A stretch of DNA of 64,000 nucleotides. It comes from Dipteris shenzhenensis (Eukaryota; Polypodiophyta; Polypodiopsida; Gleicheniales). The position numbers and the translations under genes were made by a program. Location: the NCBI GenBank assembly GCA_047967505.1, contig CM106538.1; one strand, given 5' to 3'. The notes beneath the pieces are model-generated. The model ran no database searches and was not told where the DNA came from. It saw only the letters and a list, made by a program, of their open reading frames with translations. How positions within the stretch are numbered: position 1 is the first letter of the stretch; each line of letters begins with the position of its first letter. Below, in pieces: positions 32,491-42,040 of this stretch.

Positions 32491-33108
32491 GAATGGTGAA
32501 TCCAGTGGCTCAGAACAGAGCCTTGATGATGAGTTGGGTATTCCTTCTGTTGTTATGCCTAGAGTAAGGAAGACAAGGGATGTTTTGAGAGCACTTGGTA
32601 GTGAGCCTATTTTGCGCAGGTCTACCAGAGTTAAGTATCCTGTGGATCAGCTAAAATATAATGGATTTACAGCCGTTCACTATGCCTATATGGTCAAAGT
32701 GATACATGAACCAGACCCCACTTCTTTTGAGCAAGCCATGGGAAAAGAAAAATGGGAGAAAGCCGTGGATGAAGAAATGGATGCCTTGGAAGCAAATGCT
32801 ACATGGGAATTGGCGCCTTTGCCTAAAGACAAGAATGCAATTGGCTGCAAGTGGATTTATAATGTGAAGCACAATGCAGATGGTTCTATGAACAGATACA
32901 AGGCTAGATTAGTTGTCAAGGGGTATGCACAGACATATGGCATTGATTATGAAGAAACATTCAGTCTGGTTGCAAGGATGGCAACCGTAAGAGCAGTCAT
33001 TGCTATGGCTGCATCAAAGGGATGGTATGGATGTAAAGAATGCCTTCTTGCATGGTGATTTGCAAGAAGGGGTCTATATGGAGCAGCCACCAGGTTATGT
33101 TCATGTTG
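32490..33108 (+). pseudogene. A3 reverse transcriptase N-terminal part
   Basis: [80 protein letters not shown] and [21 protein letters not shown] ~17-bp deletion at 33025 (between two GATGG repeats) removes the HQM residues and shifts frame, then [11 protein letters not shown] and PPGYVHV end at 33108. Confidence 0.86.
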
Positions 33109-33640
33109 GGACATGGTAACGTTGGTTCCATGCAATGGGCAGTAGGGTGAGAACTGAGGTGCCCCATAGTTGACAAAGGCTGGTGGGGCCAGGGCTGTTA
33201 AGGGATCATAAGGCATTCCACCTTGGAAGTTCCTAGTATCCCCTCGACTTGGGTCTTGTCTACAGAATTCCCTCATCCATGGATCTTCATTATCCATGTT
33301 CTCCCATTGAGGGGGTCTGGCATAGGCAAAGGGTCCTGGATTGGCGAAGGTAGTTTCTATCTTGGTGGTCTGGGGCTCGAGAACTATCTACTGCTGGCCT
33401 TCCCTTCCTACGGACATGCCAGAGAAGGGGTTCTCCATGTTCGCCGACTCTGTTCGTCCTAAGCAGCTCAACATGCTAGAGAACGTACCTCTAATCCTGG
33501 ATGCAACCAAAGGTGTAGGAGAGTTGGGAGAGGCTACACTTCTGAATGGAGCCTCCAAGAGGTTTTTGTTGTCTCTGTGCCAACATGGACTTAGGTAGTA
33601 GAGAATGTGTGTGTAGAGTAGCGGCAGCAAAGCTCCGCTT
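33109..33640 (-). pseudogene. Ty3/gypsy-type gag fragment, second copy
   Basis: Minus-strand fragment paralogous to the relic at 18640-19925. From about 33630: LEAPFRSVASPNSPTPLVAS, RIRGTFSSMLSCLGRTESAN, MENPFSGMSVGREGQQ-stop. Then from 33297: MDNEDPWMREFCRQDPSRGD and NFQGGMPYDPLTALAPPAF. It is cut at 33109 by A3. Confidence 0.6.
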
Positions 33641-33679
33641 GCACTTGCATAAGGCTAAGAATAATCTCTCTTAGGAATC

Positions 33680-33860
33680 CTCAACATACAAGTTCTACTT
33701 GCGATTCCTATATGCGAGTTCTACATGCAACTCCTACATGCAAGTCCTACATTTGATTCTAACATGCGAGTTCTACATGCAACTTGCAACTCCTACATGC
33801 AACTTCTATATGCAAGTTCTACATGTAGAGAGAGAATGTCTTACAATTCCTACATGCAAA
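33680..33860 (+). repeat. Degenerate short tandem repeat (CCTACATGCAA-like)
   Basis: About a dozen 12-14 bp units of the form GTTCTACATGCAA / CTCCTACATGCAA in head-to-tail array, with point changes. It lies just upstream of a TATA box. Confidence 0.8.
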
Positions 33861-33864
33861 GAGA

Positions 33865-34718
33865 GAAGCTCTCCAACTTGTATAAATACCCCATAATGGA
33901 ATGAAGCCTACACTCTTTGGGGCATTGTGTTGAGTTCTACTTTGGTATTCCAAGCAATTGTCTCAAGTGTCTATGCTTCCTTGTACTCCACGTCCAAAAG
34001 CATGTCCTAACGTTGCAACTCCTCCTCCCCTCTCCTCCAACCTTGCAACCCATCCTCTCCCTCTCGTCCTCCCTCCTCCTCCTCCTCCTCCCTTCTCCTC
34101 CTCCTCCTCCCTCCTCCTCCCTTCTCGTCCTGCCTCCTCCTCCTCCTCCTCCCTTCTCCTCCCTCCTTCTCTCTCTTCTTTCGCCCCATGCTCTTACACC
34201 TTCTTCCTCTCCCACTCCTATGCTCTTGCTAAACCCTTAGTTCCTCAACCCTTAACCTCCATGATCTACGAGGGAGACGAGTTCTCCACCATGTGCTCTA
34301 CCCTGAACCTTGGATCCTCCTTCTAACCCTGGAACCTCTTCTAAACTTTGAAACCTCCTTCTAAACTCTGGAACCTCTTCTAAACTCTGGAACCTCCTTC
34401 TAAACCTTGGAACCTTCTTCTAAACCTTGAACCTCCCTCTAACCCTTAAACTCCTCCTAAACCCTGCAACCCCTAATGAAGGCGAAAGCCTTCATTACCT
34501 CAGCCATGATGATGCACGTTCCTTTCACACATGCATGCACTATGTTTGCTTACCACACTTAAGCCTACGTCTCTCACCAGAATATGACTCAAGGTCCTAA
34601 GCTACACGTATACTACAAACAACAACCCCGATATATTTGTAGGTGACAAAAAGCCTCGAAACCCTGCATACTGAGAATACCCTGCTCTTCCTGCAGAAGC
34701 CATGGGAAAGAGCCAACA
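33865..34718 (+). repeat. Probable 5' LTR (3' portion) of gypsy element E
   Basis: Contains a strong TATA box, TATAAATACCCC at about 33882, followed by CCTACACTC and a pyrimidine-rich stretch (34015-34175). It ends in CCAACA two bases before a primer site at 34721. The LTR start was not located; the upstream tandem array may be part of it. A minisatellite (34316-34465) lies inside. Confidence 0.5.
34316..34465 (+). repeat. ~20-bp minisatellite
   Basis: Eight or so head-to-tail units of CTTCTAAACTCTGGAACCTC with point and length variation. Confidence 0.85.
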
Positions 34719-34720
34719 TT

Positions 34721-34738
34721 TGGTGCCGCTGTCGGGGA
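34721..34738 (+). other. tRNA-Asp-type primer-binding site of element E
   Basis: TGGTGCCGCTGTCGGGGA matches 15 of 18 positions of TGGCGCCGTTGCCGGGGA, the primer site known from Tat/Athila-lineage plant gypsy elements. Its place after a CA end and before a long leader fits. Confidence 0.65.
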
Positions 34739-35049
34739 GACTAGCGTCTCAAGAAATGAGTAAACATACACAGGTATGTGTAAAAAAACAAACTACTACG
34801 AATTTTCACAAACATAACACTCAAGGGCAAGGAGAGTAAAATTTTTTCCAACTCTAGCCAAAAATAGTAATTCCAAGCAACCTTGGGTTACTACCTTAAG
34901 AAATTTTCTTTATTTTTTAAAAAGAAGCCACATGATAAACAATTAGGCTAGGTAGTGGACACGAAGGCGTAGAGCTTGCAATTTCGATCATTTCACCTTT
35001 TTACAAAAGAGCGATCTGAGCTAACCATAAAAAGTTACGGCTCGGGAAG

Positions 35050-35100
35050 AGTTTAGGGTTTAACCCTAAACCTACACCCATTTCCTATAAAAACCCACTC
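35050..35100 (+). promoter_or_regulatory. Palindromic telobox and TATA box in leader of E
   Basis: TTTAGGGTTTAACCCTAAACC (35051-35071) is two telomere-motif boxes back to back, followed by CTATAAAAACCC at about 35085. Teloboxes are known plant promoter elements. Whether this one acts in the element is inference. Confidence 0.5.
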
Positions 35101-35368
35101 CACCCCCTCATTCTTCATCTTTCACATCTTTCCTCCATCCTCTTTCCCATTCCGAGCCCTACGCAAGACACTCCTTCCTCTCCATCGACCACCACCCTAC
35201 TCCCATCCTCACACGGTGAGTTACTTCGAGCCCACCATCTCGCAGCGATAACCTAGCCATCCACCCATCGTTGGTCCTCAACAATCCCGTTACATCAAGA
35301 AAGACTTGGAGAGCGTTCAGGTGACCATCTCTTCCTCCCTTTGGATTTTTGTCAAAGTTTTCCGTCCG

Positions 35369-35930
35369 TCAAGTTTTTTTCCCCCTCCCCCTCCCCCTCC
35401 ACCATTCCCCCCTCCACCACCATCCCCTCCACCACCATTCCCCCCTCCACCACCACCCCCCTTCCCCCCCTCCTCCATCTCCCCACCCCCCCCCCCCCCC
35501 TCCTCTCCACCCCTCCTCCTCCCCCTCCACCACCCCCCCCTTCCCCCCTCTCTCCTCCATCTCCTCCACCACTACCCCTTCCATCTCCTCCACCCCCTCC
35601 TCCATCTCCACCCCCCCAGCCCCTCTCCACCCACCCCTCCCCCCCCGCCCCCCCCCCCCCCCCCCCCGTCCTCCATCTCCTCTACCACCTCCACCCATCT
35701 CCATGCCCCACCCCCCCCATCTCTTTCCCCAACCCCCCCCATCTCCACCATCCCCCCTCCATCTCCACCACCCCTCCCCCCCCACCCTCTATTCCCACCT
35801 CCCCCCCCTCTCCACCACCCCTCCCCCCCCCCCTTTCCATCTCCACCACCCCCCCCCACCCCTCCACCACCTCTCTCTCTCTCTCTCTCTCTCTTTCCCC
35901 CCCATCTCACCCCCCGCTCGCACTCCCCTC
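35369..35930 (+). repeat. C-rich polypyrimidine tract
   Basis: About 560 bp of almost pure C and T (A at intervals, from CCACCA and CCATCT units), with C runs up to about 17, ending in (CT)n at about 35868-35894. On the other strand this is a purine tract with dozens of G-runs. All three frames are open on both strands and give Pro/Ser/His or Gly/Arg-only proteins, a composition artefact. Confidence 0.95.
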
Positions 35931-36299
35931 CCTAAATTAAGGGCTTAAAGCCCTACTAGTCTAAGGGCTAAGGGCACTGCCCGATGGTGTGCGCAGAGCC
36001 GCCCGTGGTGATATAGCCCATGCGCAGAGCCGCCCGCGATAGCGTAGCCCTTCCTTCGCCCCTACCTGATGACGATGCACACCCCGCCCCTTTGCTTCCT
36101 CCTCCGTGCTCGTGGTGCCCTCCACCCCGCTCCACCATCGCCTCCTATACACTGCCCCCTCCTACTCCTCCCTCCATTCTTTCGCCATCCCTCCACCCTC
36201 CCTTTGTCTCCACACTACCCTCCCCCTCGACGGCGACACTTCCCCCCCACCCTTCTCCAAATCTGCCACCGTGCGACGCCCCCCCCCCCAAAATTTTTA

Positions 36300-36640
36300 T
36301 TTATTTTAAAAAAAACTAACCTAACTTTACCCTAGGACTAACCCTAGTTAGGTTACTTTAAGCCTAGGTTAGGTTAGATTTAACCTAAGCTAGTTAGTTT
36401 AACTCGAGAGTAGTTAGTTGAATTTAGGTTAGCCTAACTGCTAGTTAGTCAAACTAACTGGACACCTAGGTTAGCTCAACTAACCTTGGTTAGTTTATCT
36501 AATTGTAGTCAATGTGACCCACAGTTAGGTTAGGTTAGATTATCTAGGTTAGGGTAACTCACAGTTAGTACAATTGGACAGGTTAGTTAGACTAACTGGA
36601 AGTACCTCAGTTACTCACCCTCAGTTGGATTTAAAGTCCA
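36300..36640 (+). repeat. GTTAG/CTAAC-rich self-complementary segment
   Basis: Dense in GGTTAGGTTAG, CTAACC and TAGTTAGTT in both orientations, for example 36310-36400 and 36525-36600, so many short inverted pairs are possible. No coding potential. 36641-37210, the rest of the leader before gag, shows no recognisable feature. Confidence 0.7.
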
Positions 36641-37210
36641 TTCACACCAACCTTAAGACCAAGGGACCCCCCCGACCCCACAAAAAAGGTCCATTTTCCC
36701 CCCTTCTTTAACCGCTCATAACTCATCCGTTTGAGACCCAAACTGGACCCTGTTTGAACCAAAATTTCACACATGAAAACACCATGCTATGCGGCATTCT
36801 TCCAGCCCATTGCACACCATTTTGGCATCCCTAGAACTCACTCATTTGCGCCCCCGTGTGGGCCTCGTTTTGCACTAATTCGCTCATATCTTAACGCCGT
36901 GACCTCTGATTGATGATCCATCTATACCAGCACATTTCCCTACACACGTGGGACAATCTTAGGCACATTATTAATATGACGGTCCCTACAACACTAACCC
37001 CACTCTAATCCTCCAAACAAAACTACATCAACACCCGCACTTGTAGCAGAGATACCCTTTGCAACTCTTGCCCAATCTGCATGCAATTACACTCCCAATA
37101 ACACCTCCGACTCCAACGCTTGCCAAATCAGCATACAACTCCGTTGCAACCTCTACCCCGATTCCCCCCCTAAAATTCAAGAAATCCCTTTGACTCCACC
37201 ACGCCACAAC

Positions 37211-38726
37211 ATGGCTAGACGTCGTAGCGACAATGATGGGGATATTGACCTCGATGCAGAGGCTGACAATTTCTTTAATCGCAGAAATAATAACAATCAA
37301 GGCATGAGCCCCTTGGGAAAACTGGAACTTCCCAAATATAATGGTAGGGGAGATCCAGTCCGTTTCCTCCAACATTTTGATGCCGCATGCCGAGTAGGTG
37401 GAGATCAATCCCATGAAACCAAGGTGGCCTGGTTTCCCATGGCCTTAACTGATGAAGCATTTGAATGGTACCTAGACCTCCTAGTGGAAGAGCGAGCCAC
37501 TTGGGGACCTGCTTTAAACAAAATTCAAAAGGCGCTTTCAAATAGAGAGGCTACAAGATGATCCCGCTCTCCAACTAAGCAAGATCGAACAAGGCCATCG
37601 AGAAGATATACACATGTACCTGGGCAAGATGAAAAGATTAATTACCAAATGTGACCCATGCCCCGATGCAAAGTACCTCATGGCCTGGTTCATTGTGGGA
37701 CTAAGGAAGAAAATCCAAAAGGATATGAAATAGATTAGTCGCTATGAAATGTTCAGTGTTGCTCATGCAACAGCCATTGACATCGAGGATGGCATGACCG
37801 ACTCTAACACTAGCAGTGATGATGGCAGATTCAATGCATGAGATAAGCACTCTAAAAAGGGCAAATCCAAGTCCACTGCCGAAACATCAAATGAAGATCA
37901 CCTAGATGCCATGACCATGAAGCTGAAAGAAGACATGATGCAGGCCATGGAACAAAAGCTTCACTTGTCTCAGCCACCACCTCAGACTTATCCACGAATG
38001 AGAAAATGTCTGGTGTCTACACTGCATGGCCAATCATACAGCAAATGAATGCCCGGTCCTAAGAGCCAGTGGTGCCATATCTGCGTCGTTGATGGCCATG
38101 ATGAAAACAGTTGCATCTTCAACATGTGCAACAACCCGTCTCGACCTCAATAATACCAAGCAGCACCCATGTTAGTGTACAGGCAACCGGCACTTGCACA
38201 AGCGCCCCTAGCTCCGAGGCTAAATCCTATTCCCATTTGGACACAAGTCCCACAACTACTCAGGAATCCAAATCCACGACCATATTCAAGAGCACCAAAT
38301 CTAGCTCCTCAAGCAGTTCTAATACATCAACTGCAAGCTAAGGAAGTAGACTCGCCATTCGAGTATGAAGCAGAGTACCCAGTGTACTATGTAGAAGGTG
38401 CAGAGGGTCTAATACTAGTTTATGCAAATCAAGTACGTCCCAACACATATCGAGCACCAATCAAGTGCTACGGTTGTGGAGAAAATCACCGGATCACAGA
38501 GTGCCCTCATCGTGGTAGCCCCGCTACTTTCCAACCACTCTGCAGAGATTGTGGCATAGGACATGCCTGTATGGATTGTCCCATGAAAAATAAGGTCCCA
38601 CAACAAACAGAGGTTAAGCCTGACGTCCCAATCGACATCATTGGGGTGGACCATCAAAACTTGGGGCCGGTAAGCATAGTATCAAATAAAGCTAGTATTG
38701 AATCAAGGAGGACAATTTCTAAATAG
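37211..38726 (+). pseudogene. E gag
   Basis: ATG at 37211, MARRRSDNDGDIDLDAEADN. Retrotransposon-gag core: LGKLELPKYNGRGDPVRFLQ, HFDAACRVGGDQSHETKVAW and MALTDEAFEWYLDLL, which fit the capsid domain of plant Ty3/gypsy elements. A frameshift near 37545 moves to LSKIEQGHREDIHMYLGKMK, then stops near 37730 and 37840. Toward the end (38170-38726) one frame holds a zinc knuckle CYGCGENHRITEC and a second Cys/His cluster CRDCGIGHACMDC. Cannot be translated through. Confidence 0.8.
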
Positions 38727-38739
38727 AACCATCAAAAAA

Positions 38740-39225
38740 CTGACAAAAATTCATAAGATCGTTCACAAAATTGCATCAAGTTACCACCCACAAGCAGCTA
38801 GACAGGCAGAAAGTTCTAATAAAATCATGAATTAGATTTTGAAATTGACAGTTTTGGAAAACAACATGGACTAGGACACAAAGCTAGATTCAGCATTGTG
38901 GGCATTCCAAACAACATTCAAGGTAAGCACGGGAATAACACCCTTGAAGTTGTTGAGGCAGTAATACCCATGGAATTGTGACCACTAGTTTACAAGATTT
39001 AGACTAAGTCTGTAGGAGTCAGTGGAGTTCCAACAAAAGCAGTTGAATCAGCTAGAAGAAGATCATCTAGAAAGTTGACACACTACACAATTCATCCAAG
39101 AGCTAAGAAAAGCCTGGGTTGGACAGAAATCAAATTGGTCAAGGCAGGAGATTCGGCACTTATGTTTAATACAAAATTGGGGAAGTTCCCAGGAAAATTG
39201 AAATTGAGATATGATGGACCATGAT
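38740..39225 (+). pseudogene. E integrase C-terminal half
   Basis: One plus frame with stops: IASSYHPQAARQAESSNKIM (the S-x-Y-H-P-Q-x-x-G-Q-x-E/N region holding the catalytic Glu; here G is R), DTKLDSALWAFQTTFKVSTG, SVEFQQKQLNQLEEDHLES, and GQKSNW. The GKFPGKLKLRYDGP-like tail is in another frame. Typical of gypsy integrase followed by its GPY/F domain. It is joined directly to the gag end, so about 3 kb of pol is missing. Confidence 0.75.
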
Positions 39226-39334
39226 AGGGGAAGTGAGAGAGGGAGAGAGAGGAGTGCACACAAGATTACTAACTAATACCATGATAGCAGAAGTAAGAGA
39301 GGGAGAGAGAGGAGTGCACAAAAGATTACTAAAT
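39219..39334 (+). repeat. 60-bp tandem duplication
   Basis: CCATGATAGGGGAAGTGAG... (39219-39278) repeats at 39279-39334 with few differences. Both contain GAGAGGGAGAGAGAGGAG. Confidence 0.85.
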
Positions 39335-39382
39335 GTACACTAACTTGTGTTACGTGTAAAATAGGAATATTTACATGAACCC

Positions 39383-39406
39383 CTTAGGGTTAGGGTTAGG
39401 GTTTTT
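39383..39406 (+). repeat. Short telomere-like run
   Basis: Three TTAGGG units followed by TTTTTCCC, within what looks like the LTR of copia F. Too short to be telomere-derived with confidence. Confidence 0.7.
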
Positions 39407-39440
39407 CCCATAACCCTATGGTGCAATTTACACCATTCTC

Positions 39441-41130
39441 AATGCCCCCTCTTAAATTGCACTACATAAGAAGAGGGTGCTTCACAAAACACACTTTTGG
39501 CTCTTTTGAATGTTGCATGATGGCAATAGAAATAAAGCTCACAAAAGATGCACAAGAGTGCAAAAAGAGAACAACGAAAAAAAGTATGTACAAAGGTGTA
39601 AAACTTAACCTTCACTTCCCCCTCTTAAGTTGCAATCGGCAAAGACCAAGCTGATGTCGAAAGTGTGCAAACTTATCAAGGGAAGCGGCTTGGTGAAGAT
39701 ATATATGACTTGTTCTTGTGTCAAACAATGTATCAAGTCAATTTCTTCACTAAGAACTTTTTCATGAATGGAGTGATAATGCACTTCAATGTGTTTTGTT
39801 CTGTATGAAACACTGGGTTCTTTGCCAATTGGATTCTACTCATATTATCTTAATAGAGCAAAGTAGGGCCTCCAGGAAGTATCTCAACCTCTGAAAGAAG
39901 CCTTCTGAACCAAATTGCTTCACATGCTGCATTGGTGGATCCTCTATACTCTGCTTTGGTGGAAGACAATGCCATGTTGGTTGCTTCTTGCTTTTCCAGG
40001 ACAATGCTGTGGAGCCAAACTAAAGTAGTATCCACCACTGGTGGATCTTCCGTCATTTACACTTCCTGCCCAATCAGCATATCTGTGTATCCATGGAAGT
40101 GTAAGTTGGATGACTTGGCAAAATGTAGTCCATAATCCCATGTACCAAGGTATCTAAGTACTCTCTTTGATGCAAGGAGGTGAGTCTTCTTGGGATTCTG
40201 CATGAACTAACTAAGCACACCAACTACATATGAGATATCTGTCCTGGTGATGGTCAAGTAGATTAAGCTGCCAACAATGAGCTTTCTATACTATAGAGGA
40301 TATGAGGCTTGAGAAGTGTCAAGTGGTGACAACTTGATATTTCATTCCATAGGAGTAGGGAGTGGCTTGCAGTCATGTAGGTGAAACTACTGAGTACTTT
40401 CTGCATGTACTTTCCTTGAGAAAGAATAATACTTGTGTCATCTCTCCATATTTCTATCCCAAGAAAATCATGGAGTTCTCCCATTTACTTCATGCCAAAC
40501 TCTGCATGAGTACTCTGCATGAAGTTCAAAGCTTTGCCAAGAGACAGTATAGAACTTGGACCCCATAGATCTGAATGTACAAACATGTTGGAAAGAGCTA
40601 TCTATGTTGCTTACCCATGCAACAAGCCTCACATACATATTTTTGAAAGTACAACTATGGAAGCCCCTATACCATGTTTGTCTTTTTAAGGGATACAAGG
40701 CGTCTAAAGTTGAGGTGACCATACCTCTTGTGTCACAATGTACTCAAATAGGCATCCTAATTATGATGATGAGCTGCTAGGGCTCTTTGGATTGGAATGG
40801 TAGAAGAAAGCTTGAACATTCTTCCAATCTTGGCACCCTGAGCAATGATGGATATAGGACTATTGATCCCGCTCATGGTGCATCCATACTTTTTGAAGAT
40901 GACTTCCATATCACTCTTAGTCATCTATCCAATAGAGAGAAGATTTTGTGCTATTGTGGAGACATAGAATTCATCTCCAATACTCCCTACGGTGCCTACA
41001 TTATTGTGCAGGGGTATGCTATCGATCCCTTTGATTTTGTGGGGTCTGTCATCCCCCATCATGATGTTCAAGCTCTTATGGGTTCTAGCCAGAAATTTTG
41101 TTCCAAGAATTTCTAGCCACACCACGATGT
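39441..41130 (-). mobile_element. Ty1/copia element F, scrambled
   Basis: Minus-strand copia remains. LTR start TGAGAATGGTGTAAATTGC at 39441 follows the purine tract (complement of 39442-39454). Going up: RNase H tail, RNase H (DWAGSVNDGRSTSGGY, ALSSTKAEYRGSTNAACEA, 40141-39850), RT end (GELHDFLGIEIWRDDTSIIL, 40484-40263), gag-pre-integrase (about 40760-40500, HVCTFRSMGSKFY-like start of integrase), and protease C-terminus (GTVGSIGDEFYVSTIAQNLL SIG, 41125-40925). The integrase core and most of RT are deleted. No 5' LTR recognised. Confidence 0.75.
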
Positions 41131-42040
41131 ATCCTCAATGCTCTTTATTTCTAAACTTGGACGTTGGGTAATTATCTTTAGTAGTGTGTTCTATAGGCAT
41201 GTATTGGCGTGAGGACTCAAGAGGTTCCTCACTTGAAACAAGAGCACATTCTCATGATGGAGCTACAAAAATGGTTGAAGCTTCGCAGTAAATTGACAAT
41301 TGTGTGTGGGAACATCTTGGCATATTTGGATGGCAGCTTTGATGTATTAAAGTTCCTGATTTATAGGACCATTGGACCATTGCGACAAAACGAAAGTAGG
41401 AGAGTGGTTCTAATCTCCCTGAATTTCACTCCTCCCTATCTTCATGCTTAGCTTTGTCCAAATTCCTGATGTTAACGGGTGCTTCTACAAAGCCAAAGAA
41501 GAAGTCGAAAACCTCTCCAAAAGTGTTAGGCTCCGCACTCTCAACGTTGAACTGCGGGGACCTAGTTTTAGCGCTGCCCATTGAGCAAGGAGATGGGGAT
41601 GGTGCACGATGTGGGGAGCTGCTCTTGGGGGTTCTTGTCTCCACATAGGCGGGTGCGGCGGTGGTGCGAGAACCTAGGTGGCAAAAAGAGCGTTCAAGTG
41701 TTGTGTGCGCACCGGGAAGTGTGAATGGAGTGGATGTGTGAATTGATTCGGAGCACCTATCTAGATGACTTGAGCACCTTGGAAAAAGAGGCCCTTGGGA
41801 TGGATTCCCAAAGCCTTGGAAGGGGCTCCTTTGAGTCCGTAAGGACTTTTGGGATACAACGGTAAGAAATGGGGGAAGAGCCGTTGAGAAAAAAAGACGA
41901 ATTTAAGATTCAAACAGCCAGCTTTTTCATTTCTTCTTTTTGCTTCATCTTCATCTTCATCTTCATCTTCATCTTCAAGTTTCTGTTGTCTCTCGCCATC
42001 GCCATAGCCGACCTCCATCCTCCTCCCTCCCTCACTCACC
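41131..42040. other. Region upstream of the host gene
   Basis: 41131-41690 is probably decayed copia gag-side sequence of F (no clear motif). 41690-42040 should hold the promoter and 5' untranslated region of the gene. No TATA box is clear. A CTTCAT hexamer is repeated about five times (41943-41978), and the 60 bases before the ATG are pyrimidine-rich, common in plant 5' UTRs. Confidence 0.4.
41943..41978 (+). repeat. (CTTCAT)n hexamer run in the 5' UTR
   Basis: Five to six copies of CTTCAT, about 65-100 bp upstream of the start codon of the host gene. Confidence 0.85.

Larger units (their letters stand above)
29509..33108 (+). mobile_element. Ty1/copia element A, copy 3 (A3)
   Basis: Plus-strand A element inserted in C2, the counterpart of A1. 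Full 5' LTR (29509-29863), canonical primer site, leader, gag with an internal 284-bp inversion, protease, integrase, a 410-bp deletion, and RT cut off at about 33108 against a gypsy gag fragment. RT palm, RNase H and 3' LTR are absent. Confidence 0.9.
34721..39225 (+). mobile_element. Ty3/gypsy element E (Tat/Athila-like by primer site), degenerate
   Basis: Plus-strand gypsy element: primer site, a 2.4-kb leader with telobox/TATA, C-rich tract and CTAAC-rich segment, gag (37211-38726), a join near 38735, and the last part of integrase (38740-39225). Protease, RT and RNase H are deleted. The 3' LTR is absent; copia F LTR sequence follows. Confidence 0.7.

Noticed and set aside
33680-33860. 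CRISPR-like array
   Set aside because: Units are contiguous, short and degenerate with no spacers, and the sequence is plant.
35306-35948. Three overlapping ~200-codon plus-strand frames and four minus-strand frames (Pro-rich / Gly-rich)
   Set aside because: All arise from one C-rich low-complexity tract; every frame is open because T/C-only sequence lacks stop codons.
39383-39406. Interstitial telomere
   Set aside because: Only three TTAGGG units, and they lie in an LTR-like region.
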